Part shown: positions 1-10,734 of the stretch, piece after piece | Numbering within the stretch: the first letter of the stretch is position 1 | Layout of the letters: every line of letters begins with the position of its first letter | DNA from: Microseira wollei NIES-4236 | GTDB taxonomy: Bacteria; Cyanobacteriota; Cyanobacteriia; Cyanobacteriales; Aerosakkonemataceae | Direction of reading: 5' to 3' | Assembly: GCF_020521235.1 (NCBI RefSeq) | Contig: NZ_BLAY01000007.1 | Location: 27,002 to 91,001 of the forward strand | DNA length: 64,000 nucleotides | Position numbers and translations under genes: made by a program | The notes under the pieces: model-generated | Seen by the model: only the letters and a program-made list of their open reading frames with translations | Told to the model about the DNA's origin: nothing | Database searches by the model: none

Positions 1-2
1 TT

Positions 3-803
3 TTTACGAATTTAACTCAACTTTTGCGGTGGTTTTGTGGCAAAATTTCTCGCAAGTTACGACTGACGCATCAAATAGATGATTATTGGAGCGACACTTA
101 TGGCAGCAAAGATAACTGCACGGCTTATTTTGAAGATTGCTTGCTGTCAAATTCAGACAAGCCGCTGGTATTAGGTTTAGATGAAGTCGATCGGGTTTTC
201 CAATATCCGAAAATAGCTGATGATTTTTTTGGTTTGCTGCGCGCTTGGTATGAGGAAGCTGGATATGGAGATAAAGACAGCAATCTGTGGGAAAAACTGC
301 GATTGGTAGTCGTGCATTCGACGGAAGTTTACGTGCCGATGAATGTAAACCAGTCGCCGTTTAATGTCGGGTTGCCTATTGAATTGCCGGAGTTTAGCTT
401 AGAGCAGGTGCTTGATTTAACAGAGCGGCATAGGTTAAATTGGAACGCAACTCAGATTGAACAATTAATGGCTTTAGTAGGGGGACATCCGTATTTACTG
501 CGGTTTGGTTTGTATAACATTGCACAGCAACAAATAACTCTGGAGAAACTATTGCAAACGGCCGTCACCGAGGCGGGTCTTTACAATGACCATTTGCGAA
601 GACATTTGTGGACGCTAAAACAGTATCCGGATTTGGCAGATGCTTTTGCTAAAGTAGTGAGAGCGAATGCACCTGTGGAGTTGGAATCCTTGGAAGCGTT
701 TAAGTTACACAGTATGGGGTTGGTTAAGTTTGAGGGCAATCAGGTGATTCCTCGGTTTGATTTATACAGGATTTATTTTCGCGATCGCTTGTCCAGTTCG
801 TAG
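3..803 (+). CDS. AAA-like domain protein, 5' end outside the window
   Basis: The frame is open from the first bases of the window, so the N-terminus and P-loop are missing. The visible part has a Walker B-like stretch (LVLGLDEVDRVF) and a C-terminal helical region that resembles the AAA-like NTPase domain of the next gene (both have a conserved NQSPFNVG or NRTPFNIG segment). Such proteins in cyanobacteria are thought to be STAND-like signalling ATPases, often fused to sensor or effector domains. Here the chain ends soon after the NTPase domain, with no effector visible. The next gene starts 60 bases downstream on the same strand after a stretch of repeated ATTACC words, so the two may be paralogues in one unit. 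Exact role unknown. Confidence 0.75.
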   Translation, partial: FTNLTQLLRWFCGKISRKLRLTHQIDDYWSDTYGSKDNCTAYFEDCLLSNSDKPLVLGLDEVDRVFQYPKIADDFFGLLRAWYEEAGYGDKDSNLWEKLRLVVVHSTEVYVPMNVNQSPFNVGLPIELPEFSLEQVLDLTERHRLNWNATQIEQLMALVGGHPYLLRFGLYNIAQQQITLEKLLQTAVTEAGLYNDHLRRHLWTLKQYPDLADAFAKVVRANAPVELESLEAFKLHSMGLVKFEGNQVIPRFDLYRIYFRDRLSSS

Positions 804-863
804 CTACCCAATGACCAATTACCCATTACCAATTACCAATTACCAAAAAATCAGGCGCATTGT

Positions 864-3800
864 ATGACCTACACTTACAAAGTCGGCGGACATTTACCTT
901 TAGATGCTCCCACCTATGTAGTGCGACAAGCAGATAGAGAACTTTATGAAGGATTAAAAGCCGGGGAGTTTTGTTACGTTTTAAATGCGCGACAGATGGG
1001 AAAAACCAGCTTGCGGGTGCGGACAATGCACAAATTGCAAGCAGAAGGTTTTGCCTGTGCTGCGATCGATCTAACCAAAATTGGTTGCCAGGATATCACT
1101 CCCGATCAGTGGTACGCTGGGATGATGCGACGGCTGGTGACGAGTTTCCAACTATCCTCCAAGATTAACTTACAGAGTTGGTTGAGCGATCGCGCGTATC
1201 TCCCCCCCTTGTCGCGCTTAAGTGAGTTTGTCGAACAAGTTTTGCTAGAGTCAATTAGTGAAAATATCGTAATTTTTATCGATGAAATTGATAGCGTTCT
1301 CAGCTTAAGTTTTAACACCGATGATTTTTTTGGCTTTATTCGCGGTTGTAATGAATACGGTAGTAGGTTAACGTTTGCTCTGTTGGGAGTAGCAACTCCT
1401 TCGGATTTAATTCAAGATAAAAACCGCACGCCGTTTAATATTGGTCGTGCCGTTGAATTACACGGCTTTCAATTACAGGAAGCTCAACCGCTTGCTCAAG
1501 GTTTGAAGGGAAAAGTGAGCGATCCGCAAGCGGTTTTAAAAGCAATTTTAGACTGGACAGGCGGACAACCTTTTTTAACGCAAAAGTTATGTAACCTCCT
1601 CCTGCAAGAAGCGGATATGCCTGGAGATGAGATGACGCAAATAGAAAAATTAGTGCGATCGCGTCTGATCGAAAACTGGGAAGCTTCTGACGAACCGCCG
1701 CATCTGAAAACGATCCGCAATCGCATTCTTAGAGTGGGACAACATAAAAAATTGTTACTCGATCTTTATCAGCAAATTTTGCTGCTAGGTGAAGTCCCAG
1801 CAGACGACAGTCGAGAACAAATGGAATTGCAATTATCGGGGTTAGTCGTCAAGCAGCAGGGAAAGTTAAAGGTTTGTAATCGCATTTATGCTGCTGTATT
1901 TAACCGCACTTGGGTGAACAAGGCATTAGCAGACTTGCAGGCAGATTTTATGCAAGTTATTGTCACCCAAGAACAAAAACTCCTATCCATGCTGATTGTG
2001 ATGGAGAGCAAGGGATTTGATTATATTCTGCATGAAATTTTTGGTTCTATTACCCTCAAACTGGCGGAATTAATGCGGGTAGACCAAACTAAAATTATCT
2101 TTCTTGATGAAGAAAAGTTTGAATTGTGGTCGATTAGTACTAGGGATGGAGGCAGTAGTTACCCAAAGATTGACATTATTTCTCAAAAAGAAACAAAGGA
2201 TCGCCTCGCCTCTTTTAAAACATTTCTCAATCAGCCGTTCGTGTTTGGCGACGAAGGGAATCAATTGTTAGCAGAAGATGCAGACGAAGAAAAGTTATAT
2301 CGGAATTACAACGAGTTAGTGTTACCGTTATTAAACGAGAAGGGAGATTTAGTCGCGATCGTTCAATTAGTGAATAAACTAAAATTATCCAGTAATCCTC
2401 AAGCGCCTTTATCAGAAAGAATTGACAAACAGGGCTTCACGGAATCGGATCAAAAACAGTTTGCCGACTATGCGCCGGATATTCGCAGAATTCTGCAAAG
2501 ATGCCAGTATTGTTATAAATTAACGCAAAGATTACAAGCTTCGGAAGCGCTGACAGAAGCCACGCGATCGCTTGCTCAAAGCAGCCTTGATGCGGAAGAA
2601 GTGCTGGCTAAAGTCATGGATGAAGCCAAGAAGCTGATGACTGCCGATCGCAGCACCCTATGGCTGATAGATAAAGAACAAGAAGAACTCTGGACAAAAA
2701 TAACATTTGAAGACGGTTCTGTCAGAGAATTGCGGATTAAAATTGGGCAAGGTTATGCTGGCAAAGTTGCTCAAACAGGAGAGCCATTAAATATTCCCTT
2801 TGACCTCTACGATCGCCCAGATTCAGAAACAGCCAAGCAAACCGATCAAAAAACAGGTTATCGCACTTGTAGCTTACTTTGTATGCCAGTTTTTAGTCCC
2901 GATGGCGAGTTGCTGGGTGTGACTCAATTAGTTAACAAAAAAAGATTGGGAGAATTTCCCCAATATAATCCAGAAGATTGGCCCGAAGCACCCGAATGTT
3001 TTAAAGCTAGCTTTGACGATCAAAGTCAAAAATACATGCAGCTTTTTCACTCTCAAGCAGGTGTAGCGCTGCAAAATGCGAGGATGTTTGCCACCGTTAA
3101 GCAAGAAGCAGAAATGCACCATAAAAATAATGTGGTGAGTCAAACCCTAGCAATGCTCAATAGCGTCATGGATAATCAAGGGTTTGATGATATTCTCGAT
3201 GCCACCTTACGCTCTATTACTATCAGAATGGGGAAATCCCTCAATGCAGACCGCACCAGCATTTTCTTATTAGATGAAGAGAAAAACGAATTTTGGTCAA
3301 TAGTTGCCGAAGCAGACGGCGATGGTTGTCTAGAAATTCGGATTCCTGCTAATCAAGGCATTGTCGGCGAGGTGGCAACTTCCAAGCAACTGATTAATAT
3401 ACCCTTCGATTTTTATGACGATCCGCGCTCAAAAATGGCTCAAGAACAAGACAAAAAAAATGGCTACCGCACCTACACTATGTTAGCCTTACCGCTGTTA
3501 AACGACCAGGGAAATTTAGTTGCCGTTGTGCAGTTACTCAACAAGTTGAAGCCACGTAATAACCGCACTGCTGCTTTATCGGAAAGAATCGATCCCCAGG
3601 GTTTTACGCCAGCGGATGAAGAAAAATTTGCCGAAAGCGCACCGATGATTCAAATGATTTTAGAAAGCTTTCGCTCTTATCATAAAACTGCCAGGGGACA
3701 ACGAGTAGCGGCGGCGCTAATGGCAGCGACGAGATCTGTCAGTCAAAGCAGTTTGGAATTAGAAGAAATTCTCCAACGGGTGATGGAAGCGGCGAAAAAA

Positions 3801-4304
3801 TTAATTAATGCCGATCGCAGTACGTTGTGGTTATTAGATCATCAGGCGCGGGAATTGTGGACGAAAATTACCTTTGAAGATGGTGAGGTTCGGGAAATAC
3901 GAGTACCAATAGGGCAAGGTTATGCGGGTACGGTAGCAGCAACAGGCGAAACTTTGAATATTCCGTTTGATTTGTACGATCATCCCAATTCAGAAACAGC
4001 GAAGAAAACGGATAAAAAAACCGGCTATCGCACTTGCAGTTTACTGTGTATGCCAGTGTTTAGTCCGGATGGCGATTTGATTGGGGTGACTCAATTAATT
4101 AACAAGCGGAAACCAGGGGATTTTTCCGACTATCATCCTGAGTGGGAGGAGAATGTACCAGATTATTTTCAGGTTAGTTTTGATGAAAGCGACCAAAAAT
4201 CCATGCAAATTTTTAACAATCAAGCGGGTATAATTCTTCAGAATGCCGAACTGTTAGCAGCGCTGAAACGACAGGAGCGATTGCTGCGAACTCATCTGAG
4301 TTAA
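864..4304 (+). CDS. AAA-like NTPase with four GAF domains
   Basis: A large predicted cytoplasmic signalling protein of 1146 residues. Residues 1 to about 350 form an AAA-like domain with a P-loop (ARQMGKTS, about residue 43) and Walker B ([10 protein letters not shown], about 135). Four GAF domains follow at roughly 365-560, 562-750, 755-950 and 951-1140. They alternate between two types: GAF 1 resembles GAF 3 and GAF 2 resembles GAF 4 (for example [16 protein letters not shown] in 2 and 4), so a GAF pair was duplicated inside the gene. The chain stops right after GAF 4 with no kinase, cyclase or GGDEF output domain, so the AAA part may itself be the output. No bilin-type Cys-His motif is visible in these GAFs. 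The ligand is unknown. Confidence 0.85.
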   Translation: MTYTYKVGGHLPLDAPTYVVRQADRELYEGLKAGEFCYVLNARQMGKTSLRVRTMHKLQAEGFACAAIDLTKIGCQDITPDQWYAGMMRRLVTSFQLSSKINLQSWLSDRAYLPPLSRLSEFVEQVLLESISENIVIFIDEIDSVLSLSFNTDDFFGFIRGCNEYGSRLTFALLGVATPSDLIQDKNRTPFNIGRAVELHGFQLQEAQPLAQGLKGKVSDPQAVLKAILDWTGGQPFLTQKLCNLLLQEADMPGDEMTQIEKLVRSRLIENWEASDEPPHLKTIRNRILRVGQHKKLLLDLYQQILLLGEVPADDSREQMELQLSGLVVKQQGKLKVCNRIYAAVFNRTWVNKALADLQADFMQVIVTQEQKLLSMLIVMESKGFDYILHEIFGSITLKLAELMRVDQTKIIFLDEEKFELWSISTRDGGSSYPKIDIISQKETKDRLASFKTFLNQPFVFGDEGNQLLAEDADEEKLYRNYNELVLPLLNEKGDLVAIVQLVNKLKLSSNPQAPLSERIDKQGFTESDQKQFADYAPDIRRILQRCQYCYKLTQRLQASEALTEATRSLAQSSLDAEEVLAKVMDEAKKLMTADRSTLWLIDKEQEELWTKITFEDGSVRELRIKIGQGYAGKVAQTGEPLNIPFDLYDRPDSETAKQTDQKTGYRTCSLLCMPVFSPDGELLGVTQLVNKKRLGEFPQYNPEDWPEAPECFKASFDDQSQKYMQLFHSQAGVALQNARMFATVKQEAEMHHKNNVVSQTLAMLNSVMDNQGFDDILDATLRSITIRMGKSLNADRTSIFLLDEEKNEFWSIVAEADGDGCLEIRIPANQGIVGEVATSKQLINIPFDFYDDPRSKMAQEQDKKNGYRTYTMLALPLLNDQGNLVAVVQLLNKLKPRNNRTAALSERIDPQGFTPADEEKFAESAPMIQMILESFRSYHKTARGQRVAAALMAATRSVSQSSLELEEILQRVMEAAKKLINADRSTLWLLDHQARELWTKITFEDGEVREIRVPIGQGYAGTVAATGETLNIPFDLYDHPNSETAKKTDKKTGYRTCSLLCMPVFSPDGDLIGVTQLINKRKPGDFSDYHPEWEENVPDYFQVSFDESDQKSMQIFNNQAGIILQNAELLAALKRQERLLRTHLS

Positions 4305-4443
4305 TTTTAGATTTTGAATTTCGGATTTTAGTTTATAATTTTTCGTATAAACCGGGTTTTTTTACCTAGAGTTTATAATTTGCTAATTGAATTCAATTGA
4401 AGTAAAATATTTATTTGTGATTTTGTATGAGTTGAGGTCAAGC

Positions 4444-5439
4444 GTGAAATTACCATTTGTAACAGAAGTAATTAAAAAGTTAGCGACTCAGATAGGAGCC
4501 ACGGTTTTAATTGAACCAGAATATGGTTTTGTGGGACATATTACTTTTAAAAACGGCAAGAGAAGCTTTTTTCGGAACGGGAGATTCGAGATTAACAATC
4601 ATGCTTCGGTAGAGATCGTGAAAGATAAAGGTTACGCTAGTTTCTTTCTTAAAGAATTGGGATACAAGGTTCCTGAAGAACAAACATTTTTCAGCGATAA
4701 ACTGTGCAGCAAGCTGATTAAAAAGAGAAATATTGATGACGGTTACGCTTTCGCCAAAAATCTTGGCTTTCCTGCAATCGTAAAACCCAACGATCTAAGT
4801 AAAGGAATTATGGTCGCTAAAGTTTATAACAAAGAAGAATACTATGAAACAGCCCAACAAATATTTTTAAAGACTTCAGTACTACTGATGCAAAAATTTT
4901 ACCCTGGTAACGACTACAGAGTTGTGGTTTTAGATGGCGAGATCGTCTCTGCCTATCAGAGAACGCCACTATCGGTAATCGGGGATGGCAAATCTAGTAT
5001 TCTTGAGATTCTCGCTCAAAAACAGACAACATTTTTACAAGAGAACAGAGATATAACTATAGATTTGGATGATTTTAGAATAGCGGCTAAATTGCAAAGA
5101 CAGGGACTAACACTTAATAGCGTCATTCCGGAAAATACCAGAATAAAACTATTAGATAATGCTAATTTATCAACCGGAGGTGAAGCAATAGATGTAACAA
5201 AAGAAATGCATCCGGATTTTCAAAAGCTAGCAATAAGCGTTACCAAAGATATGGGTTTGAGGTTAGGCGGTGTGGATATTATTACCAACGACATCACGCA
5301 GCCTATGCAGGATTATGTCATTCTTGAAATCAATGGCGCTCCTGGTTTAGAACATTACGCTTCCATTGGGGAACAACAAATGAAGGTTGTAGAAGAATTG
5401 TATCTGAAAATTCTCAAAGCGATAGAAATGGGTAACTAA
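4444..5439 (+). CDS. ATP-grasp family ligase, related to the cyanophycin synthetase core
   Basis: The protein carries an ATP-grasp fold: an ATP-binding lysine region (FPAIVKPNDLSKGIMV), FYPGNDYRVVVLDGEIV in the centre, and a C-terminal metal-binding segment (DYVILEINGAPGLEHY). The pattern is closest to the ATP-grasp part of cyanophycin synthetase and glutathione synthetase-like enzymes, which join an amino acid to a carboxylate through an acyl phosphate. It lacks the Mur-ligase half of cyanophycin synthetase, so the substrate cannot be named. I chose GTG at 4444 because GAGG lies six bases upstream; a TTG at 4387 would add 19 residues but has no visible ribosome site. It is convergent with the permease gene. 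Confidence 0.75.
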   Translation: MKLPFVTEVIKKLATQIGATVLIEPEYGFVGHITFKNGKRSFFRNGRFEINNHASVEIVKDKGYASFFLKELGYKVPEEQTFFSDKLCSKLIKKRNIDDGYAFAKNLGFPAIVKPNDLSKGIMVAKVYNKEEYYETAQQIFLKTSVLLMQKFYPGNDYRVVVLDGEIVSAYQRTPLSVIGDGKSSILEILAQKQTTFLQENRDITIDLDDFRIAAKLQRQGLTLNSVIPENTRIKLLDNANLSTGGEAIDVTKEMHPDFQKLAISVTKDMGLRLGGVDIITNDITQPMQDYVILEINGAPGLEHYASIGEQQMKVVEELYLKILKAIEMGN

Positions 5440-5548
5440 TAGCTAATTGCTAATTGCTAATTGTCAATTGCTAGAGAGCAGCCATTAGCGATTAGCTATT
5501 AGCAGTTACACAACCGATGCGAAGGGACATGATATTACCCCAGTCATA

Positions 5549-5590
5549 AACCCGGTTTATTCGTTAACGATTTTTCAGAGAAACCGGGTT
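5549..5590. terminator. Inverted repeat between convergent genes, possible bidirectional terminator
   Basis: AACCCGGTTT at 5549-5558 is perfectly complementary to AAACCGGGTT at 5581-5590, with a 22-base loop. It lies between the convergent ATP-grasp and permease genes, where a shared terminator would be expected. There is no long T run on either side, and similar AACCGGGTTT words recur elsewhere in the window, so it may simply be a dispersed repeat. Confidence 0.35.
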
Positions 5591-5632
5591 GATTTGCCAA
5601 AGCTGATAACTAGCAACTTGGGTGAATATCAT

Positions 5633-7069
5633 CTAATCAGTTTGCTGTATTCTTTTTTGTTGTAGCGTACTATGTTGGCGACCATAAGTGAAGTAGATCA
5701 GCAAACCAACTGCCAACCAAATTATCAATCGCAACCATGTATCTCCAGGGAGTGAAACCATTTGCAACCCCGATATTAATGCACCTAAAATTGGCACTAA
5801 TGGCACTAGGGGTGTTTTGAAAGGTCTGGGTAAATCCGGTCTGGTGCGACGCAATACTGCAACGGCGATGCAAACTATTAAAAATGCTAGTAAAGTGCCG
5901 ATTGAAACTAATTCTCCTAATACTGATATCGGCAATAATCCTGCTAGCAACATGGCGACAACTCCCGACACAACGATGGAAATATAAGGTGTGCGGAATT
6001 GAGGATGAACGGCGGCAAATGGAGAGGGAAGCAATCCATCTTTTGCCATGGCATAAAATACTCGCGATTGCCCTAAAATAAATACTACTATTACCGAACT
6101 CATTCCCGCGATCGCACCTATTTTAATTATCGGTTTCAGCCAGCGCAATCCTTCTCCCACCGCATTTACTCCTACTGCAATCGGGTCGGGAACATTTAAT
6201 TCTGTATAGGGTACAATTCCTGTCAAAACTAACACAACGGCAATATAAAGTATGGTGGCAATTAGTAAAGAACTCATAATCGCAATCGGCATATCTCGCT
6301 GGGGATTGCGTGCTTCTTGCGCGGCACAAGAAATCGCATCGAAACCGATGTAAGTAAAGAAAACTACTCCCGCACCCCGCAAAACTCCACTCCACCCATA
6401 AATGCCAAATTGTCCTGTATTTTCGGGAATAAATGGCAGCCAGTTTTGTTGGTTAATGTAACCTAATCCGCCAAAGATAAATAATAAAATTACTAGGGTT
6501 TTTACTAATACGATAATATTATTAAACCTCGTCGATTGCCGCAAACCGATAATTTGCAATATCGTCATCAAAGCAATAATAAACATAGCTGGTAAGTTAA
6601 ACGGTGGATTGGCTAATTCCGCAGGAATGACAATTCCTACATCTTGTAATAAACTCACCATATATCCCGACCAACCAACCGCAACTGTAGCACCGGAAAA
6701 GATATATTCTAAAATTAAATCCCAACCGACGATCCAAGCTACCAATTCTCCCAAAGTTGCATAAGCATAAGTGTAGGCACTGCCAGCAATCGGAATCAAC
6801 GAGGCAAATTCGGCATAACAAAGTCCGCACAAACCGCAGCCGATCGCCGCTAAAATAAATGATATAGTAATAGACGGCCCTGCATAGTTCGCCGCTGCTT
6901 GTCCGGTGAGGACAAAAATACCGGCACCAATTATACCACCAATACCAAGAGCGATGAGCGCGACTAACCCAAGAGATTTATCCAGTCCTTTATCGCTGTC
7001 TAAATCGTTTGCTTGCAATAATTCGTCTACTGATTTTTTGCTGAACAATCCAGGAGTCATTTTGTCCAA
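5633..7069 (-). CDS. APC-superfamily amino-acid permease
   Basis: An integral membrane transporter of 478 residues with about 12 hydrophobic segments. The N-terminal segment carries the family motif GIGGIIGAGIFVLTG (about residues 41-55), the substrate- and sodium/proton-site region of the amino acid-polyamine-organocation superfamily. FFTYIGFDAISCAAQEARNP in the middle is typical of the cationic amino acid transporter branch. It probably imports amino acids by proton symport in the plasma membrane (known for the family); substrate unknown. ATG at 7069 is used; a second ATG three codons later is possible. It appears to be monocistronic, facing the ATP-grasp gene. Confidence 0.9.
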   Translation of the reverse strand: MDKMTPGLFSKKSVDELLQANDLDSDKGLDKSLGLVALIALGIGGIIGAGIFVLTGQAAANYAGPSITISFILAAIGCGLCGLCYAEFASLIPIAGSAYTYAYATLGELVAWIVGWDLILEYIFSGATVAVGWSGYMVSLLQDVGIVIPAELANPPFNLPAMFIIALMTILQIIGLRQSTRFNNIIVLVKTLVILLFIFGGLGYINQQNWLPFIPENTGQFGIYGWSGVLRGAGVVFFTYIGFDAISCAAQEARNPQRDMPIAIMSSLLIATILYIAVVLVLTGIVPYTELNVPDPIAVGVNAVGEGLRWLKPIIKIGAIAGMSSVIVVFILGQSRVFYAMAKDGLLPSPFAAVHPQFRTPYISIVVSGVVAMLLAGLLPISVLGELVSIGTLLAFLIVCIAVAVLRRTRPDLPRPFKTPLVPLVPILGALISGLQMVSLPGDTWLRLIIWLAVGLLIYFTYGRQHSTLQQKRIQQTD

Positions 7070-7226
7070 AGCTTAATGCAGGTATTCGGGTAAAATTTAG
7101 CACAGATTTATATATAAATTAAAGTTAAGGTGAAATTTATGCACCAAAAGTAAAACTTGTAGTGCGATATGCCTCCCTTCCGCTTCGCGAACGCTCTCTA
7201 CAATCGAGGTGAATGAGAGGATTTGA

Positions 7227-7282
7227 ACCGCGAAGGCGCGATAGACGCTTTCTTCGGCGCACCCGTTGGGTAGGACGCGAAG
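7227..7282 (+). repeat. 56-bp dispersed repeat, first of two copies
   Basis: This stretch (beginning ACCGCGAAGGCGCG) recurs at 53025-53080 in the same orientation with one visible mismatch. Neither copy sits in a recognisable gene. It lies in the 387-base gap between the permease gene and the small gene at 7458, which otherwise holds only the gene fragment described next. Confidence 0.7.
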
Positions 7283-7326
7283 AGAGGGAGTAGAGAGAGC
7301 GATCGCGTTGAATCTGGTATCTTTAA

Positions 7327-7435
7327 TTACCGTCACCGCGCAGGAAATAACACAACCGCCACTGTCGGCGCGATCGCAAATGCGTCATACAATCTGTATG
7401 TGCTGTTCTTGGCTTGCGATCGCGCCGATCTCGAT
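7327..7435 (-). repeat. Dispersed fragment carrying the last codons of the SH3-protein gene
   Basis: Read on the minus strand, 7327-7375 encodes RRQWRLCYFLRGDGN followed by a stop, nearly identical to the C-terminus of the SH3-domain protein at 13640-14443. Upstream of it are about 55 bases (with ATGCGTCATACAAT and flanking GCGATCGC sites) shared with a third copy at 12757-12890 but not with the SH3 gene. It has no start codon or complete reading frame. Confidence 0.65.
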
Positions 7436-7457
7436 CTAACTACGGGGTGAAAAAGCA

Positions 7458-7850
7458 GTGAATCTCGATAAAATCTTTCAACTATATGATTACCCGCGTC
7501 GAGATTTATACGATATTCGGGTTTATTTGGCAAGATTGTTAGAAATTATTGAAATGCAGGCGTTTGAGGCTGCTATCTGTTCTGCTGTATTTATTGCTCT
7601 TGCGGTGATGCGAATGGTAGCAGAACAACATGGGATTGATTTTGAGTCTCAAAATCCGAAAACTTTAGCTCAAACATTCTTCGCTTATAATTTCTATAAC
7701 CAGGAAGATTACGAAATATTGGTGACGGGGATTGATTTGCGCGATCGCATGATGTTTAAGCAAGAAAAATTGACGATCGATCCCAAGTTAGCTTACCAAA
7801 CTCTAGAGGTGGTGCAACGTCTTTTTAGTCGAGTTGAAGGGGAGGGATAG
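7458..7850 (+). CDS. Small conserved-looking hypothetical protein
   Basis: I do not recognise this 130-residue protein. It is mainly helical by eye, with a moderately hydrophobic helix (ICSAVFIALAVMRMVAEQ, about residues 41-58) and no signal peptide. The start is GTG, preceded only weakly by GGGGTG. The frame is long for this AT-rich region and has ordinary cyanobacterial composition including an in-frame HIP1 site, which supports a real gene. It stands alone between repeat-rich gaps, so context gives no clue to function. Confidence 0.55.
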   Translation: MNLDKIFQLYDYPRRDLYDIRVYLARLLEIIEMQAFEAAICSAVFIALAVMRMVAEQHGIDFESQNPKTLAQTFFAYNFYNQEDYEILVTGIDLRDRMMFKQEKLTIDPKLAYQTLEVVQRLFSRVEGEG

Positions 7851-7946
7851 AATGCGATCGCTCTTTATAATTCAGGTGAATAAGATTTGAACCACAGAGA
7901 CGCAGAGGACGCAGAGACAGAGTAGAGAGAGCGATCGCATCCTATA

Positions 7947-8099
7947 GAAACTCTAGAGCGGATTGCAAGTGAGTGAAGTAAAGCCTTCTGGCTTCGTTTG
8001 TGTAGCGGCAGCATTAATGCTGCCCGCACACCGCTGTCGGTGTACCATCACCGGCTGCAAACCGCTATATCTTGTGGGGTGGGCATCTTGCCTGCCCTA
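7947..8099. repeat. Dispersed palindromic element (copy a) joined to a TGGGGTGGGCA repeat
   Basis: The left part is a copy of the family with core AGCGGCAGCATTAATGCTG, here with a damaged right arm. The right part (TTGTGGGGTGGGCATCTTGCC, near 8072-8099) matches the units tandemly repeated at 44281-44640. The CHAT-gene stop codon lies at the very edge of this repeat, so the repeat may have replaced the original gene end. Confidence 0.65.
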
Positions 8100-10592
8100 C
8101 CGCGCATCGCCAATTAAAATAAACGGCGACCAAAAGTAGGGATGGCGATTAATTTGACTCAGTTTCGCTTTTTGCAGCGCTTCCCCTTTGCTCATTCCCT
8201 GCTTTAGATTCTGATAAAATTGAGTCATCAATTCTTTGGTTGCATCATCGTCAGCATTCCAAAGACTTGCCATTACTCCCTTAGCACCAGCGCGTTCAAA
8301 AACATAGGCAACTCCGGCAATTTCTTCGCCGTTTGAATTAGCTTGGATTGCAGTTTCACAGGCGCTGAGGGTGAGGAGTTGGGTGTTTTGCAATCCCAAT
8401 AAGGCGGCGTCGGCAATGTTGAATTGTCGATCTGCAAATAGTATGGTATTCGCCTCCATGCCCAATGTTTTGCAGCCTTCGGGTTGGAAACAGCCGTGAG
8501 TTGCTAGGTGCAGGAAGGGAAAGCGGGGTGCTTGGAGTTTGAATTTTTCGAGAGTGGCGTCGTTGCGGAGAAAATATTCGCTACCGGGGAATAGTTGAGT
8601 GATATTTTTGACTTCTTCTTCGGTTCCGGGTATATCTTGCGGTTGGCGGGGGACGGGATTTGCTAATGCTAAGATACCTTTTTGTAGAGACGTTTCATGA
8701 AACGTCTCTACATTCGATTCCAGGGAACGACTGGAAAGGCGAGTCAGATAGTTGACGGGATATTTTTGGATGAGGAATTGGTCGGTTTGTTCGTCGTAGA
8801 GGGTTTCAAAGGGGATGTAGCGCAGTTTTCCTGTAGCGATGATGCTCAATTGTTTGGGCGAGAAAGCTTTGATTTTGTCTTCAACTGGACGAATTAGAAT
8901 GTCGTAGAGTTTGCCTGCGGTTTCGATGTAGCTAGCATCCTTTTCGTTTTGCAGTTGTTCGCGGTATTGGGTGAAGAGTCGATCGAATTCGGCAGGGTCA
9001 ATTGGTTTTTTAATGACGCTCAGTTGGTCTTTGGTTAAAACAAATATGGCTACAGTATTTGGTACGTTTTCTATATTGGTCAGCAAGACGGGTTGAATTA
9101 CGACCGTTCCTGCTTGAATACTGGCTCTTAGTTGGGCAATATCTGTGGGTTTGGTTTCAAATAGTTCGGCGACTTCAGGAAAGCGACGGGAAATGTCTTC
9201 AGCTTGTCGATTTGTTTCTTCATCTAATGCCCGAAATTGTTGGAATAGTTGCTCTGAACAGTTGTTTTGCAGTTGTTGTAGTAAGAATTGCCGTTGTTGA
9301 TTTTTTTGCTTCCATTCGTCAATTGCTTGCTGCGCTTGTGGGTTGGTAACTTTGGCGTCAATTAGGCGCGTATAGTCTGCGAGATCTGCTGTGGTGAAAA
9401 GGTTGAGCCATTCAAAGGCTTTTTCTGGTTGGTTTAGGTCAATGAGGAAAGAGATGAGAGCGATCGCTGTTCCTCCACGAATACCTGACTGCAAAAACTT
9501 TTGCCGATTTTCACGCTGTAAACCACCCCGAATTTCTAGGGTAATTTTGGTTGACTGCTCCAAATAAGTGATAGCCTCAGATGGTCGATTCGTATCTCGG
9601 TAGACCCCACCGATATTACTCAGCGTCGTGGCTTCCCCTGAGCGATCGCCCACTTTCCGGAGAATCGGCAAAGCTTGGTTGTAGTATTCCAAAGCCTTCT
9701 GGGGTTGTCCGATGTGAGCGCAAACGGTACCGAGATTAGTCAGCGTCGTCGCTTCTCCTGAGTGATTGCCCACTTTCTTGAATATGGGCAAAGCTTGGTT
9801 GTAATAATCCAAAGCCTTTTGCCGTTCTCCGATGCGATCGTAGACCGCACCGATATTATTCAGCGTCGCGGCTTCGCCTTTGGGATCGTCCACTTCCTTG
9901 AATATGGGCAAAGCTTGGTTGTAATAATCCAAAGCCTTTTGCGGTTGCTCGATGACTTTGTAGATCCCACCGATATTATTTAGCGTCGTCGCTTCTCCTG
10001 AGCGATCGCCCACTTCCTGGAGAATCCGCAAAGCTTGGTTGTAGTATTCCAATGCCCGTTGCGGTTGCCCAATGGCATGGTAGACCAAGCCAATACTACT
10101 CAGCGTCTTAGCTTTTCCTGAGCGATTGCCCACTTCCGAGAGAATCGGCAAAGCTTGGTTGTAGTAATCCAAAGCCTCTTGCGGTTGCCCGATGTCATCG
10201 TAGACTAAACCGATATTACTCAGCATCGCGGCTTCACCCAAGCGATCGCCCAATTCCCGGAGAATCAGCAAAGCTTGCTTGAAGTAATCCAAGGTTTGCT
10301 GGCGCTGACCCATGTTGTAGTAGTTAAAACCAATCCCAAGCAGTGCAGTCGCTTCAAGTTCTCTAGCTTTAAACTGTCGCGAAATTGCTATAACCCTCTG
10401 CAATTTTTCTATTGCTTGTCGGGGTTGCCCTTGCTGCGTATGTTGCGCTGCTTGCTCTAGCAGTCGCTTTAACTCTTCAACCTGCGAATTTTGACTTTGC
10501 CCCCAACTCGGTTGAACCATCAGCGGAACTGTCGCCGGAATTAAACAGATACCCAAAGCCAAAACACTGCTGATAATTCGTTTCATTGACAT
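8097..10592 (-). CDS. Exported TPR-CHAT domain protein
   Basis: The N-terminus (MSMKRIISSVLALGICLIP, ending near SWGQ) looks like a signal peptide, so I begin at the ATG at 10592, which has GTGAG upstream; a TTG at 10637 would bury the signal. Residues about 30-340 hold eight or so TPR repeats with a strongly conserved LDYYNQALPI unit. The C-terminal third is a CHAT domain of the caspase-like clan, with likely catalytic His in LATHG (about residue 695) and Cys in LSACETA (about 741). CHAT-TPR proteins are common in filamentous cyanobacteria and are thought to be proteases or scaffolds in signalling or cell-death-like responses; the substrate is unknown. The TPR block is repetitive at DNA level too. 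Confidence 0.88.
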   Translation of the reverse strand: MSMKRIISSVLALGICLIPATVPLMVQPSWGQSQNSQVEELKRLLEQAAQHTQQGQPRQAIEKLQRVIAISRQFKARELEATALLGIGFNYYNMGQRQQTLDYFKQALLILRELGDRLGEAAMLSNIGLVYDDIGQPQEALDYYNQALPILSEVGNRSGKAKTLSSIGLVYHAIGQPQRALEYYNQALRILQEVGDRSGEATTLNNIGGIYKVIEQPQKALDYYNQALPIFKEVDDPKGEAATLNNIGAVYDRIGERQKALDYYNQALPIFKKVGNHSGEATTLTNLGTVCAHIGQPQKALEYYNQALPILRKVGDRSGEATTLSNIGGVYRDTNRPSEAITYLEQSTKITLEIRGGLQRENRQKFLQSGIRGGTAIALISFLIDLNQPEKAFEWLNLFTTADLADYTRLIDAKVTNPQAQQAIDEWKQKNQQRQFLLQQLQNNCSEQLFQQFRALDEETNRQAEDISRRFPEVAELFETKPTDIAQLRASIQAGTVVIQPVLLTNIENVPNTVAIFVLTKDQLSVIKKPIDPAEFDRLFTQYREQLQNEKDASYIETAGKLYDILIRPVEDKIKAFSPKQLSIIATGKLRYIPFETLYDEQTDQFLIQKYPVNYLTRLSSRSLESNVETFHETSLQKGILALANPVPRQPQDIPGTEEEVKNITQLFPGSEYFLRNDATLEKFKLQAPRFPFLHLATHGCFQPEGCKTLGMEANTILFADRQFNIADAALLGLQNTQLLTLSACETAIQANSNGEEIAGVAYVFERAGAKGVMASLWNADDDATKELMTQFYQNLKQGMSKGEALQKAKLSQINRHPYFWSPFILIGDAR

Positions 10593-10734
10593 CAACTCAC
10601 AGATACTATGTAAAGCAATTTTCGATTTGTATTTCAAAAAACTAGCTCAAACTCACCAGACAATTGAGATATTGCACCAGTCTCATAGCCCGCCCGGAAA
10701 TCAATGATGCTGTTCGTGAATCAATCCCTGTGTC

